Shown: positions 51,907 through 62,310, counted from the stretch's first letter. The stretch is 64,000 nucleotides of DNA from Rhizobium sp. Q54 (GCA_945892755.1 CAMDDO010000003.1:1-64000); one strand, 5' to 3'. Numbers and translations: made by a program. Notes: a model not told the origin generated them from the sequence alone.

Positions 51907-53340
51907 TTACCGGCTGACGGTGCCGAAGATCGAGCGGAGCGCGTCGGGGTCGAGCGCGATATTGCGCTTTACGACGCCGACCGGGCCGAGCGGCGCGATC
52001 GGCTGGCCATCGACCACGATCTCGATGCCGCCGGCATTGCCGGTCACCATGACCAGCCCCTCGCGCGCCGGCACTTCATAGGTTTCGCCAGGCCGCAGAA
52101 TGCGGGTCATGACCAATTCATTGCCGGGCCCTTGGATTTGCAACCAGCTATCGGCCCGCGCGCCGATCACGATGCGCGACGCGCCGCCAGTCGTGGCCGG
52201 CAAGGTCGGGGTCGAGGCGTCGATGGCGACGGCTTGGCCGCCGCTCTGCTCGAGCGCGGCGATCTCGGTCTCGGTCGGCGGCGGCAGGGTTTCCGTCGTC
52301 GTCTCGCCGCTGACCGGGGCGATCGTCGTTGCCGACTCGGTCGGGGCCAGGTTCCGCGGAGCGGTATCGGCCAGCGGCGCGTCAGCCTGCGTCGTGCTGA
52401 TCGGCGCCGGCGCGGTCTCGGTGACGTCCGCTTCCTCGCCCTGTGCCGCTGCCGTGGTTTCGCCCGCGCCGTTCGGGGCGCTGACCTGCGCTTCGGTCGA
52501 ACTTTGCGGAGTTTCGACCGGGGCGGTTGCGGTCATGGCGGTCGGTGCATTCGTCGTTGCAGTGCTGTCATCCCAGAGGCCGCGCGAGCTTCCGGTCGCC
52601 GCTGGTGCCGTCTCGGTCTTTGGCGCCGCCGGTTCGGCGGTCGGGACGCTCGCGTTCGGCGTGGTCGAACCCTGGCTCGGCGCCGGCGTCGTGGCGCCGC
52701 CGTCCTCGAACAGCGAACTGCCGGTGCCGGTATTTGGTGTCCCGCTCTCGGTAAGGGGAGGCGTCGCGTTGTTGGCCTCGCTCGGCGGCGCGGCCTTGGT
52801 CTCGACCGGCGCGGCTGTCGTCGTCGGATCGACCGCGGCACCGGTATCGGCGGGCGGCTCGGCCACGGTCCCGGCCGGGTCGTTATTCTGGCTGCTGTAA
52901 TAATTCCAGCCGCCATAGGCAAGGCCGACCAGAACGAGCGCGACCAGAACCAGCCAGAAGCGCGGGACCCGCCCCTCTTGGCTTGGTATCGGGAAGCTCA
53001 GCTTCTGCCGCGACGCGGCGCCGATCTCTTCGCGATAGCGCGTGACGATCTCGTCGCGATCGAGACCGAGAAATTCGGCGTAGCTGCGCAGGAAACCGGT
53101 GACATAGGTCGGACCCGGCAAATCGTCAAAACGCCCCGCTTCGATCGCTTCGAGATTGCTCAGACGGATGCGGAGCACCTCCGCGACATCTTTGAGGTCA
53201 TAGCCCGCGCGCTGCCGCGCCATGCGCAGCGTCAAGCTCACGTTTGGCAGGTGCTCGGCGCCGCCGACCTTGCGCAAATGAGGGGCTACCGGTTCGGATT
53301 GGTCTGCTTCGAGCTTGAATTGCTTGCGCCGTTCAGCCAT
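51907..53340 (-). CDS. RodZ-like helix-turn-helix / DUF4115 protein
   Basis: N-terminal HTH TLRMARQRAGYDLKDVAEVLRIRLSNLEAIEAGRFDDLPGPTYVTGFLRSYAEFLGLD, TM segment, long low-complexity linker, C-terminal ADSWLQIQGPGNELVMTRILRPGETYEVP. Confidence 0.88.
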   Translation of the reverse strand: MAERRKQFKLEADQSEPVAPHLRKVGGAEHLPNVSLTLRMARQRAGYDLKDVAEVLRIRLSNLEAIEAGRFDDLPGPTYVTGFLRSYAEFLGLDRDEIVTRYREEIGAASRQKLSFPIPSQEGRVPRFWLVLVALVLVGLAYGGWNYYSSQNNDPAGTVAEPPADTGAAVDPTTTAAPVETKAAPPSEANNATPPLTESGTPNTGTGSSLFEDGGATTPAPSQGSTTPNASVPTAEPAAPKTETAPAATGSSRGLWDDSTATTNAPTAMTATAPVETPQSSTEAQVSAPNGAGETTAAAQGEEADVTETAPAPISTTQADAPLADTAPRNLAPTESATTIAPVSGETTTETLPPPTETEIAALEQSGGQAVAIDASTPTLPATTGGASRIVIGARADSWLQIQGPGNELVMTRILRPGETYEVPAREGLVMVTGNAGGIEIVVDGQPIAPLGPVGVVKRNIALDPDALRSIFGTVSR

Positions 53341-53648
53341 GAGCGTGGCCTCGGAAGGGTTGTGTTAAAGGGCGTTCGGAGGCTTCGGGCGGGCGGCGTC
53401 GCGGCCGTCGGCAGCCATGCCACAGGGTCGGGGCAAGGTTTGTCCCCGATTCCCTTTGGTCAAGGCTCCGGCACGTCGCATCACGGCCTTTCGCACCCAC
53501 GAAAACAACCCGCGAACACCGCCTACATTATTGACAAATCATGAATAAATAGTGTAAACGATAACACCCCAGGGGATCGGTTGCAAATTTATATCAATTG
53601 CGGGCGGTTGCCGAGCGTGGTGGCCCCGGCGGTCGGCCCGACGCCAAA

Positions 53649-54704
53649 CTAACGCTGGCGCCCGCCGGTTTCCGCGATCGTGCCGATCGCCTGCTCGACG
53701 AGCTCCGCGATGATCTCGGCGGTGCTCTGTTCGCGGGTGACCATGCCAACGCTTTGCCCCGCCATCAGCGACCCGTTTTCGACGTCGCCGTCGATCACGG
53801 CGCGACGCAGCGCGCCGGCCCAGAAGTGTTCGATGGCGAGCTGCGCTTCCTTCTGGTTGAGCTCGCCGGCACGATAGCGCGCGATGGTATCGCGCTGCGC
53901 CTCGACAAAGCGCTGGGTGGCGCGATTGGCGAGCGCGCGCACCGGAATGACCGGGAATTCGGGATCGAGCTGCACCGAGGGCTGCGCGTCGCGCGCATTG
54001 GCACGGATGAAGGCCTGCTTGAACAGCGGATGGGCGATCGACTCCCTGGCGCAAACAAAGCGCGTGCCAAGCTGGCAGCCCGCCGCCCCCATGCCGAGAT
54101 AGAGCGCGATGGCGTCGCCCCGCCCGATGCCGCCGCCGACGAAGACCGGGACGTCGCGCAGATGCGGCAGGATTTCTTGGGCAAGCACGCCGGTGGCGAC
54201 CGGACCGATATGACCGCCCGCCTCCATGCCCTCGATAATGAGAGCATCGATGCCTTGGCGCGCCAGCTTTTGCGCAACCGGCAGGGTCGGCGCGAAGGCG
54301 AGCACCTTGATTCCGGCGTGCTTGAGTCGCTCGGTCACAACGCGCGGCGGCAGACCGCCGGCCAGCACGACATGGCTGACATGTTCCTCGATGCACGCGG
54401 CGATCAGAGCATCGAGTTCGGGGTGCATGACAATGACGTTGACGCCGAACGGCTTGCCGGTTCGCGCGAAGGTCGCCCGAATCTCCTCGCGCAATAGCGC
54501 CGGGCTCAGCGAGCCGGTGGCGATCACGCCGAAACCGCCGGCGTTCGAAATCGCCGACACCAGATGGCGCTCCGAGAGCCACGACATGGCGCCGCCCAGA
54601 ATGGCGTAGCGCGTGCCCAGAAAGGCGCGGCCGCGCGCGGAGAGCTCGTCGAGCCTCATGCTCGCCCAATCGCGGGCGCTTTGCTCAATCGTTATCGAGG
54701 CCAT
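53649..54704 (-). CDS. Nitronate monooxygenase-like NAD(P)H-dependent flavin oxidoreductase
   Basis: LGGAMSWLSERHLVSAISNAGGFGVIA, IIEGMEAGGHIGP, FVGGGIGRGDAIALYLGMGAAGCQLGTRFVCARES. Confidence 0.9.
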   Translation of the reverse strand: MASITIEQSARDWASMRLDELSARGRAFLGTRYAILGGAMSWLSERHLVSAISNAGGFGVIATGSLSPALLREEIRATFARTGKPFGVNVIVMHPELDALIAACIEEHVSHVVLAGGLPPRVVTERLKHAGIKVLAFAPTLPVAQKLARQGIDALIIEGMEAGGHIGPVATGVLAQEILPHLRDVPVFVGGGIGRGDAIALYLGMGAAGCQLGTRFVCARESIAHPLFKQAFIRANARDAQPSVQLDPEFPVIPVRALANRATQRFVEAQRDTIARYRAGELNQKEAQLAIEHFWAGALRRAVIDGDVENGSLMAGQSVGMVTREQSTAEIIAELVEQAIGTIAETGGRQR

Positions 54705-55905
54705 AGGCCGAGTGCAGCGCGCGAACGGCGAGCTCGGTGTATTCCTCGGCGATGAGCACACTGATCTTGATCTCGGAGGTCGAGATGACCTGAATATTGA
54801 TGCCCTTCTCGGCCAGCGCCTTGAACATGGTATTGGCGACGCCGGCGTGGCTTCGCATGCCGACGCCGATCACCGAAATCTTGGCGACGTTCGAATCCGA
54901 AAGAATGCGCTCGAATTTGAGCATGTTCTTGGCTTGATCGAGGGTCTTCATGGTGCGCTGAAGATCGGGACGCGCCACCGTGAACGTCATGTCGGTCAAT
55001 CTGCCGTCATGCGAAACGTTCTGAACGATCATGTCGACATTGACATTGGCGTCCGCCAACGGCCCGAACACGCTCGCCGCGATACCGGGCCGGTCGGGCA
55101 CGCCGATCAGCGTGATCTTGGCCTCGTCGCGATTGTAGGCGATGCCGCTTACCAGCTCTTGTTCCACGATCACGTCCTCATCGACGACCAGCGTGCCCGG
55201 CAGGTCATTGAAACTCGACAGCACCTGTACCGGCACGCGGTGCTTCATGCCGAGCTCGACCGAGCGCGTTTGCAGGACCTTGGCGCCCTGCGAGGCCATT
55301 TCGAGCATCTCCTCGTAGGTGATCTTAGCCAGCTTCCGCGCCTTCGCAACGATACGCGGATCGGCGGTGTAGACCCCATCCACGTCGGTATAGATGTCGC
55401 AGCGATCGGCGTTGAGCGCGGCCGCGAGCGCGACCGCCGAGGTATCGGAACCGCCGCGCCCGAGCGTCGTCACCCGTCCGTCGGGGCCGATGCCCTGGAA
55501 GCCGGCGATCACCGGGGTGACACCGCTTGCCATCAGCGCCTTGATCGCGCCGCCGTCAATGCCTTCGATGCGCGCCTTGCCATGCGCGGCATCGGTCCGC
55601 ACCGGCACCTGCCAGCCCAGATAGGAGCGCGCCTTTAGCCCGAGCTCCTGCAGCGCGAGCGCGAGCAGGCCGACCGTCACCTGTTCGCCGGTCGCCACCA
55701 CGGTGTCATATTCCGTGGCGTCGTAGTGCGGCGCGATTTCGCGCACCCATTTGACCAATTGGTCGGTCACGCCTGACATCGCCGAAACGACCACGGCGAC
55801 CTGGTCGCCGGCATCGCTCGCGGCCTTGACCCGGCGCGCGACGTTTTGGATGCGCGCGACATCGGCGACCGAGGTGCCGCCATATTTCTGGACGATCACA
55901 GCCAT
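54685..55905 (-). CDS. lysC: Aspartate kinase
   Basis: [55 protein letters not shown]; two ACT domains. Confidence 0.97.
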   Translation of the reverse strand: MAVIVQKYGGTSVADVARIQNVARRVKAASDAGDQVAVVVSAMSGVTDQLVKWVREIAPHYDATEYDTVVATGEQVTVGLLALALQELGLKARSYLGWQVPVRTDAAHGKARIEGIDGGAIKALMASGVTPVIAGFQGIGPDGRVTTLGRGGSDTSAVALAAALNADRCDIYTDVDGVYTADPRIVAKARKLAKITYEEMLEMASQGAKVLQTRSVELGMKHRVPVQVLSSFNDLPGTLVVDEDVIVEQELVSGIAYNRDEAKITLIGVPDRPGIAASVFGPLADANVNVDMIVQNVSHDGRLTDMTFTVARPDLQRTMKTLDQAKNMLKFERILSDSNVAKISVIGVGMRSHAGVANTMFKALAEKGINIQVISTSEIKISVLIAEEYTELAVRALHSAYGLDND

Positions 55906-56038
55906 GGACTCGACCCGAAACCCGCGTGCGCCTGGGTCGGCACGCCAGCGCGATTGCCGGGCACGGGGGCGCCCCTACATACTGATTTCGCCGGAACCAG
56001 GCAAGCGCCCCCGGCCGCACGATCGGGATGGAGACGTC

Positions 56039-56812
56039 ATGACCGGGCCTGAGAGCCAAGCGACCGACCAAGCCTCGGCGCCGAGCGTGGACGCCGATGA
56101 AGTTGCCCGCTTCAGCGCGATGGCCGAGCGCTGGTGGGACCCGCAAGGCCCGTTTCGCCCGCTCCACCAGCTCAATCCGGTGCGCATCGCCTATGTCCGC
56201 GACCAGATCGCCCAGCGCCTCGGCCGCGACCCCTTGGCGCCAGGCCCTTTGAACGGGCTCCGGCTGCTCGACATCGGCTGCGGCGGCGGCCTGATCGCCG
56301 AACCGATGACGCGGCTCGGCGCCAGCGTCAGCGCGATCGATGTGGCCGCGCGCAATGTCGAGGTGGCTCGAGTCCACGCGGCGCAGTCCGGCCTCGAGAT
56401 CGATTATCGCCACGCGCCAGCCGAGGATTTGGCCGCGCGCGGCGAGCGCTTCGACGTGGTGCTGGCGCTCGAAGTGATCGAGCACGTCGCGGACCTGCCG
56501 GCTTTTCTTGCGACGTGCGCCGCGCTTCTGCGGCCGGGCGGCGCGCTTTTCATCGCCACACTCAACCGGACACCCCAGGCCTTCGCCTTCGGCATTGTCG
56601 CGGCTGAGTACGTGCTCGGCCTCTTGCCGCGCGGGACCCACCGCTGGTCGAAATTCGTTCGGCCGTCGGAACTGGTTCATGAACTGGCCCACGCTGGCGT
56701 CCGAATCGAACGCCTTGATGGCGTGAGCTACGATCCGCTACGCGGGCGCTTCGGATTGAGTCGCAATCTCGCGATCAACTACATGGCCTATGGCGTGAGC
56801 GAGACGGTCTGA
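56039..56812 (+). CDS. ubiG: Bifunctional 2-polyprenyl-6-hydroxyphenol methylase / 3-demethylubiquinol 3-O-methyltransferase
   Basis: [79 protein letters not shown]. Confidence 0.95.
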   Translation: MTGPESQATDQASAPSVDADEVARFSAMAERWWDPQGPFRPLHQLNPVRIAYVRDQIAQRLGRDPLAPGPLNGLRLLDIGCGGGLIAEPMTRLGASVSAIDVAARNVEVARVHAAQSGLEIDYRHAPAEDLAARGERFDVVLALEVIEHVADLPAFLATCAALLRPGGALFIATLNRTPQAFAFGIVAAEYVLGLLPRGTHRWSKFVRPSELVHELAHAGVRIERLDGVSYDPLRGRFGLSRNLAINYMAYGVSETV

Positions 56813-56820
56813 TCTCGACC

Positions 56821-57261
56821 TCAGGAATCGTGACGGGGCAGCCAGGGGATCTGACCATACTCAATGCCCTCGTCCTTGAGCGCCTCGGATTCCGCGGGCG
56901 TGGCCGAACCATAGATCGCGCGCTTGTCGACCTCGCCATAATGGATCTTGCGCGCTTCCTCGGCGAAGCGCTCGCCGACATGGTCGAATTCCCGCTCGAT
57001 GCGGCTCTGCAACTCACGGATCATGCGAAAAGCTTCGGCGCGCCGCTCGATCGCGGGGTCGGGCACCGCAACAGGCGCGGCCGCCTCGCCGCCGCGGCTC
57101 GTCGCGATATTGGGCGCCATCAACGCTTTTTCGACCTTGGTCGCCCCGCACATCGGGCACTCGACGCGCCCGGCCTTGGCGTCGCGCTCGAACCCGCGGC
57201 TCGACGCGAACCAAGCCTCGAACACATGCCCCTTGGCACATTTGAGATCGAACGAGATCAT
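56821..57261 (-). CDS. DUF1178 family protein
   Basis: MISFDLKCAKGHVFEAWFASSRGFERDAKAGRVECPMCGATKVEKALMAPNI; C-terminal IYGSATPAESEALKDEGIEYGQIPWLP. Confidence 0.92.
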   Translation of the reverse strand: MISFDLKCAKGHVFEAWFASSRGFERDAKAGRVECPMCGATKVEKALMAPNIATSRGGEAAAPVAVPDPAIERRAEAFRMIRELQSRIEREFDHVGERFAEEARKIHYGEVDKRAIYGSATPAESEALKDEGIEYGQIPWLPRHDS

Positions 57262-57349
57262 GAACCGATCCAATTTTGGCGCACCGCGGCGCGGCGGTCT
57301 ATTAGTCCCTAATATAGGCCGAAGTCGTTAACACGCAACCGGACGAAAC

Positions 57350-57889
57350 GTGCCCGAACCGCACCACGACAGCCTCGGGCCCTCGCTTTGGGTCATTCGC
57401 TTCGCCTCGCTCATCAGGGCCGGCGGCCCGGTGCTTGACCTCGCCTGCGGGCGCGGCCGGCATGTCGGCCTCTTGCTCGAACGCGGCCATCGGGTGGTCG
57501 CGCTCGATCGCGACGCCGAGGCGCTCGCCACGCTACCAAAATGCGCCGAGCTCGAAATCATCGCGGCCGACCTCGAAGACGGCTCGCCTTGGCCGCTGGC
57601 AGCGCGCCGCTTCGCCGGCATCGTGGTGACCAATTATCTCCACCGCCCATTGTTTCCGATGATCCTCGGCGCGCTCGAGCCGGCGGGCGTGCTGATCTAC
57701 GAAACGTTCGCCGCTGGCAATGAGCGGTTCGGCCGACCGCGCAATCCCGATCATTTGCTCAAGCCCGGGGAATTGCTTGAGCTCGCACGCGGCCCCTGCG
57801 AGGTGATCGCCTACGAATTCATCGAGGTGGCCGTGCCGCGCCCGGCCGTCGTGCAGCGCATCTGCGCGCGAAAGCTTGGCGGCTCATAG
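57350..57889 (+). CDS. Class I SAM-dependent methyltransferase
   Basis: VLDLACGRGRHVGLLLERGHRVVALDRD motif I, IVVTNYLHRPLFPMI. Confidence 0.8.
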   Translation: MPEPHHDSLGPSLWVIRFASLIRAGGPVLDLACGRGRHVGLLLERGHRVVALDRDAEALATLPKCAELEIIAADLEDGSPWPLAARRFAGIVVTNYLHRPLFPMILGALEPAGVLIYETFAAGNERFGRPRNPDHLLKPGELLELARGPCEVIAYEFIEVAVPRPAVVQRICARKLGGS

Positions 57890-57931
57890 CGTCGAGCGAA
57901 CCCGTGCGGCTCGGGTCGGACAATATAGTAT

Positions 57932-57967
57932 CATATTATGTCAATTGTCGGTTTATGACATAATATG
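57932..57967. promoter_or_regulatory. Candidate operator: perfect 12-bp inverted repeat upstream of nnrU-like gene
   Basis: CATATTATGTCA (57932-57943) - 12 nt - TGACATAATATG (57956-57967), perfect inverted repeat ending 32 bp before the ATG at 58000. Confidence 0.7.
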
Positions 57968-57999
57968 ACTTTCAACCGGGCCGATGGTCAGGGCCAATC

Positions 58000-58770
58000 A
58001 TGCTCGCCGTCTCTCTCTTGTGGCTTGCGTTCGCGGGCTCGCACATCGCGCTCGCCGCGAAATTCCTGCGCGAGCCGCTGGTTCGCAAGCTTGGCGAGCG
58101 GGGGTTTCTCGCTCTCTTCGCTCTCGTAGCGAGCATTTTTTTCGCGCTCTTGGTGTACGCCTATGCGCGGGAGCAACATGGCGGCCCTACCGGCCCCGCG
58201 CTCGGGGCGCATGCCGTGATGCGACCCCTGCTCGCCGCGTGTATTTTTTTCGGGCTGGCGCTGATGGCCGCGAGCTTCGCACCCAAGGCTTATTGGCGCT
58301 CGCCCTTCATGGTGCTCACCAATTCGGTCCGCGAGCCTTTCGGCCTCGAGCGCGTCACCCGCCATCCCTTCAACACCGGCTTGGTGCTGTTTGCTTGGGC
58401 GCACGTCTTGCTGGCCAGCCACTTGGTGGGGGCAATATTCTTTGGCGGGTTCCTGTTGCTGGCGGTCGCCGGCGCGACGCATCAAGGCGTCAAACTGCGC
58501 CGGCGGCGCGGCGACGCCTATACCAGATTCCTGAGGGAAACCTCGGCCGTGCCCTTTCTCGCCGTGCTTCAGGGCCGACAGCGCTTGGCCTTGGCCGAAA
58601 TCCCTTGGCTCTGGCTTGCGCTGGGGTTAGGGATAGCCGTCGTGCTTTGGCTGCTGCATGACCGAATTTTCGTGTTCGATGGCGCCTTGGTTTCCGCTAC
58701 GGTCGTTCTAGGTAGCGTGCTGATCGGGATACGAGGCCTTGCGGTGTCATCCAAGTCGGACCTGAAGTGA
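58000..58770 (+). CDS. NnrU-like membrane protein
   Basis: LLWLAFAGSHIALAAKFLREPLVRKLGERGFLALFALVAS; VTRHPFNTGLVLFAWAHVL; NnrU family pattern. Confidence 0.85.
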   Translation: MLAVSLLWLAFAGSHIALAAKFLREPLVRKLGERGFLALFALVASIFFALLVYAYAREQHGGPTGPALGAHAVMRPLLAACIFFGLALMAASFAPKAYWRSPFMVLTNSVREPFGLERVTRHPFNTGLVLFAWAHVLLASHLVGAIFFGGFLLLAVAGATHQGVKLRRRRGDAYTRFLRETSAVPFLAVLQGRQRLALAEIPWLWLALGLGIAVVLWLLHDRIFVFDGALVSATVVLGSVLIGIRGLAVSSKSDLK

Positions 58771-59336
58771 ACCAGCCCGCCGGACTTCGCGCTCGCAAGA
58801 AACAAAGCACGCGCCAAGCCATCATTGACGCCGCCATGCGTCAATTTGCCAAGCGCGGCTATGACAACGTGTCCGTCGCGGAAATCTGCGCCGACGTTGG
58901 CGTGTCCGCGCGCAGTTTTTTCCGCTATTTCCCGATCAAGGACGCGGTCGTCTATCACGACGTGGAGATTTATCGAGATACCTTCACCAGCGTTGCGAGC
59001 CATCCGAAGCCTGGGGAGTCCGGGCTGGCCACGGTCAAGCGGGCGTCGCTCGCGGTCGCCGCGGAGGTTGAAGCGCGCATCGAGGACTTGCGTCCGCGTC
59101 TGGCGCTCATTCGCAGCCAGCCGGCGCTGTTATCCAAGTGGGCGGAGCTCGATACGTTCTGGCATGCCGGCATCGTGGCGCTGCTGAAGAAGGACAAGGT
59201 GGCGGACCCAGACATCATCGCCGGGGCCATGGTGGGGGCGATCAACGCCGCGCTTTCGGGCTATGTCGCCAGTCCCAGGCCCCTGGACCTTCGCCGGCGC
59301 GTCGATCGCGTGTTCCAGGTGGTGCGGGGCGTTTGA
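58767..59336 (+). CDS. TetR/AcrR family transcriptional regulator
   Basis: STRQAIIDAAMRQFAKRGYDNVSVAEICADVGVSARSFFRYFPIKDAVVYHD: canonical TetR HTH; 4-bp overlap with nnrU-like gene. Confidence 0.93.
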   Translation: MNQPAGLRARKKQSTRQAIIDAAMRQFAKRGYDNVSVAEICADVGVSARSFFRYFPIKDAVVYHDVEIYRDTFTSVASHPKPGESGLATVKRASLAVAAEVEARIEDLRPRLALIRSQPALLSKWAELDTFWHAGIVALLKKDKVADPDIIAGAMVGAINAALSGYVASPRPLDLRRRVDRVFQVVRGV

Positions 59337-59354
59337 CGCCCCGATCCCTGGCAT

Positions 59355-59400
59355 GCAATATTATGGCATATGTTGACGAATGTCATTATATGACATAATG
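59355..59400. promoter_or_regulatory. Second candidate operator related to the 57932-57967 palindrome
   Basis: Contains TGTCATTATATGACA (59381-59395) and the 11-mer TATGACATAAT (59389-59399), identical to 57954-57964 of the first site. Confidence 0.6.
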
Positions 59401-59580
59401 CTTGCCTGACAAGACAAACCGGGGACGCGGGCCCTTGAATCACCGATCGACCGCTGTCACGTTTTGATCATGCGCCTCGTCTGACGATTGGGCGGGTTGG
59501 GGTACGCCGAGGCGGGGTTAACGTCGTTGGAAGGACTCTTCACGGCTCGATCGACATCGACCAAATGGGAGGACGATGAG

Positions 59581-60240
59581 ATGTCGCTACGCGTCAATGA
59601 TACCGCTCCTGATTTCGAGGCCGAGACCACGCAAGGCCGCATCCGCTTCCACGAATGGATCGGCGATGGCTGGGCCATTCTGTTTTCCCATCCGAAGGAC
59701 TTCACGCCGGTCTGCACGACCGAGCTCGGCTACATGGCCGGCTTGAGCGCGCAGTTCAAGAAACGCAATTGCAAGGTCCTCGGCCTCAGCGTCGACCCGG
59801 TCACCGACCATGAAAAATGGTCGAAGGACATCGAAGAGACTCAGGGTCACAAGGTCAATTATCCGATGATCGGCGATCCCGAGCTCAAGGTCGCCAAACT
59901 CTACGATATGCTGCCGGCGGCCGCCGGCGACAGTTCGAAGGGTCGCACCGCGGCGGATAATGCCACGGTCCGCACGGTGTTCCTGATCGGACCGGACAAG
60001 AAAATAAAAATGTCACTGACCTACCCGATGAGCACCGGGCGCAATTTCGATGAAGTGTTGCGCGTGCTCGATTCCGTGCAACTCACCGCCAAGCACAAGG
60101 TCGCGACGCCGGTCAATTGGAAGCAGGGCGAGGACGTCATCATCGTGCCGTCGGTTTCCGACGACGACGCCAAGAAGGCGTTCCCCGGCGGCTGGAAGGC
60201 CCCCGAGCCCTATTTGCGCATCGTGGCGCAGCCGAAATAG
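59581..60240 (+). CDS. Peroxiredoxin (1-Cys Prx6-like)
   Basis: LFSHPKDFTPVCTTELGYMAGL peroxidatic Cys motif; C-terminal PVNWKQGEDVIIVPSVSDDDAKKAFPGGWKAPEPYLR; ATG 59581. Confidence 0.94.
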   Translation: MSLRVNDTAPDFEAETTQGRIRFHEWIGDGWAILFSHPKDFTPVCTTELGYMAGLSAQFKKRNCKVLGLSVDPVTDHEKWSKDIEETQGHKVNYPMIGDPELKVAKLYDMLPAAAGDSSKGRTAADNATVRTVFLIGPDKKIKMSLTYPMSTGRNFDEVLRVLDSVQLTAKHKVATPVNWKQGEDVIIVPSVSDDDAKKAFPGGWKAPEPYLRIVAQPK

Positions 60241-60445
60241 CGGCGTGCCCGGCGCGCTCGTCGAACGCAGTCCTCGCGGCGCCGAACGCGTCGCGAGGGC
60301 GTCTTCGTTGTTCACTGTGAATTCGCTTTGCGTCCCTGCCTGACAAACGCCCCCAACGAGACTGCGTCCAAGGCTTGTGGGGCGCTTGGGATACACCCAT
60401 GATCGTCACGGCGATTCAGGCCGGCTTTACCGGCACGATGCCTCG

Positions 60446-61447
60446 ATGAAAAGACGCGCGCTCGGAATCCTCGCGGCGTCCTTGGCCCTGAGTGTGGTCT
60501 TGGTCGGCGGCATCGCATGGTGGGGCGTCGAGCGCCGTATCTTGACGGCTGAACATGAGCCGCGCGCCATTGCCATGGCGCTAACCACGCGTGTCGCCCT
60601 CGAGTTCGAGGGCGACCCACCCTTGTCCCACTATTATGGCGCGCTCTCTTCGACCAAGCAGCCGGCGTGGTTGCGCCTGCCCGTCGGCTTGGTCGAAACG
60701 TTGATACGGCCGGGTCATTGCGACTCGATGGCGCGCGGCTTGGTCTTTGCCCTGAAAGCGAACGGCATCGAGGCGCGCCAACTTGATCTGTTCGCGCGCA
60801 CCTTCACGCATAGCATCGTCGTCGCGTTTCCAGACGGAGAGCCCCTGCTGCTCGACCCCTATCAACGCTATGTCGCGGTGTTTGAAAGCGGCGGCTTGTC
60901 GGAATGGGCCGAGGGAACGGCGCGCCTCGCCATATCGCCACTGCCCGGCGCGCCGCCGAGCCCACAAATCACCAGCCATCTGGCGCGCGACGAGCCGGTG
61001 ACGACGATTTCGCCATGAGAAGCTGGCACGATCCCCGGCGTCGTCGACGCCCGCCTGATCGAAGCTAATACGCTGATTCTTGGGGCGCGGGACGGCCGGT
61101 CGGACGACGTCTTCGCCGCCGCGGCTGAACGCCGCCTCGGTACGGCTTTCGATTTTTTCGGCCCGAAATACGGCTCGGGGCGTGATCAGATCATCACGGT
61201 GGAACACCTCGCCACCGGACAAAGCGCGAGCTTGCGTTTCGAGATGACGGGCAACGTGCCGTCGGCGTCCGACGTCGCCATGTTCTCCGGCGACCATTGC
61301 CGCATTGACGATAGCGGCGGCCTCTTCTGCCAACCGAGCGAGACGCGGCCCGATGGAAGCGCGATCTTCCGCTTTGATAGTGCAACGCTCGGTCGAAGCT
61401 ACGCCGTCGACCGCGTGGCGCTGGAGATCACGCCCGTCGGCGAATAG
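60446..61447 (+). pseudogene. Transglutaminase-like hypothetical protein interrupted by an in-frame TGA (61016-61018)
   Basis: 60446-61018 encodes a TM anchor plus GHCDSMARGLVFALKANGIEARQLDLFARTFTHSIVVAF...LLLDPYQ (Cys-His-Asp pattern). The same frame continues without another stop to 61447 as EAGTIPGVVDARLIEANTLILGARDGRSDDVFAAAAERRLG...LEITPVGE. Confidence 0.6.
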
Positions 61448-61452
61448 GTCGT

Positions 61453-62310
61453 TCAACTTGAAATCGCGCGCGCCGCTTTCGACCCACCCGATAGACGCAC
61501 CGGTCGATCATGCGTGAGCGCCGGAATGCGCGCGCGCGCTTCGCTCACCTTGGATAAATCGAGATCGGCAACAATGACGCCCTCTTCGCCGCCGCCATCG
61601 GCGAGCACGCGGCCCCAGGGATCGACAATCAATGAATGGCCGAAGGTGCGCCGGTTGCCCGAATGGCTGCCGCATTGCGCCGGCGCGACGACGTAGCAGC
61701 CGGTCTCGATCGCCCGCGCCCGCAACAGCACATGCCAATGCGCCTCGCCGGTGATCTGGGTGAACGCGGCCGGAACGGTAAGAATTTCCGCGCCGGCCTG
61801 GGCCAGCAGGCGATAGAGATAGGCAAAGCGCACATCGTAGCAGACCGTGAGCCCGAGCCTGCCGAATGGCGTTTCCGCGAGCACGGCATCGACGCCCGGC
61901 TCGAAACTCGCCGATTCCTTGTAGGTCGCGCCGTCGGACAGTTCGACGTCGAACATGTGGATCTTGTCATAGCTCGCGACCATCGCGCCGCGCTCGTCGA
62001 ACAGCACCGAGCGGTTGTGCAGCCGTCCACCCTGCGCCCGCGCCGCGTGAGACCCGAGCAAGAGATAGACGCCGAGCTCGCGCGCCAGAGCGGCGAAGTG
62101 GTGGACCGCCTTGTGACTCGCGGTCGGCTCGGCCTGCGCCCGACCGACCTCGCTCCGATGCTCCATCAGCGGCGTATTCTCGGGCGTCGCGATGAAGCGC
62201 GCGCCCTTGGCGTGGGCCTCGCGCACCAAGGCCTCGGCCCGCGCGAGATTGGCCGCCATGTCCTGCCCGCCATTGAGCTGGATGCAGCCGACGCGCACCG
62301 CCGCGCTCAT
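61453..62310 (-). CDS. Carbon-nitrogen hydrolase / nitrilase-superfamily amidase (Nit1/Nit2-like)
   Basis: ARFIATPENTPLME (Glu), YDKIHMFDVEL (Lys), LGLTVCYDVRFAYLYRLLAQAGAEILTVPAAF (Cys). Confidence 0.92.
   Translation of the reverse strand: MSAAVRVGCIQLNGGQDMAANLARAEALVREAHAKGARFIATPENTPLMEHRSEVGRAQAEPTASHKAVHHFAALARELGVYLLLGSHAARAQGGRLHNRSVLFDERGAMVASYDKIHMFDVELSDGATYKESASFEPGVDAVLAETPFGRLGLTVCYDVRFAYLYRLLAQAGAEILTVPAAFTQITGEAHWHVLLRARAIETGCYVVAPAQCGSHSGNRRTFGHSLIVDPWGRVLADGGGEEGVIVADLDLSKVSEARARIPALTHDRPVRLSGGSKAARAISS

Noticed and set aside
52132-53544. 470-aa plus-strand Arg/Gly-rich ORF
   Set aside because: Shadow frame of the low-complexity RodZ-like linker on the opposite strand.
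53539-54669. 376-aa minus-strand Arg-rich ORF
   Set aside because: Alternative frame of the nitronate monooxygenase-like gene; no conserved motif.
61016-61018. TGA as selenocysteine codon
   Set aside because: No redox motif around the position and no evident SECIS-like structure confirmed by eye; nonsense mutation or sequencing error is more likely, so reported only as an interrupted ORF.
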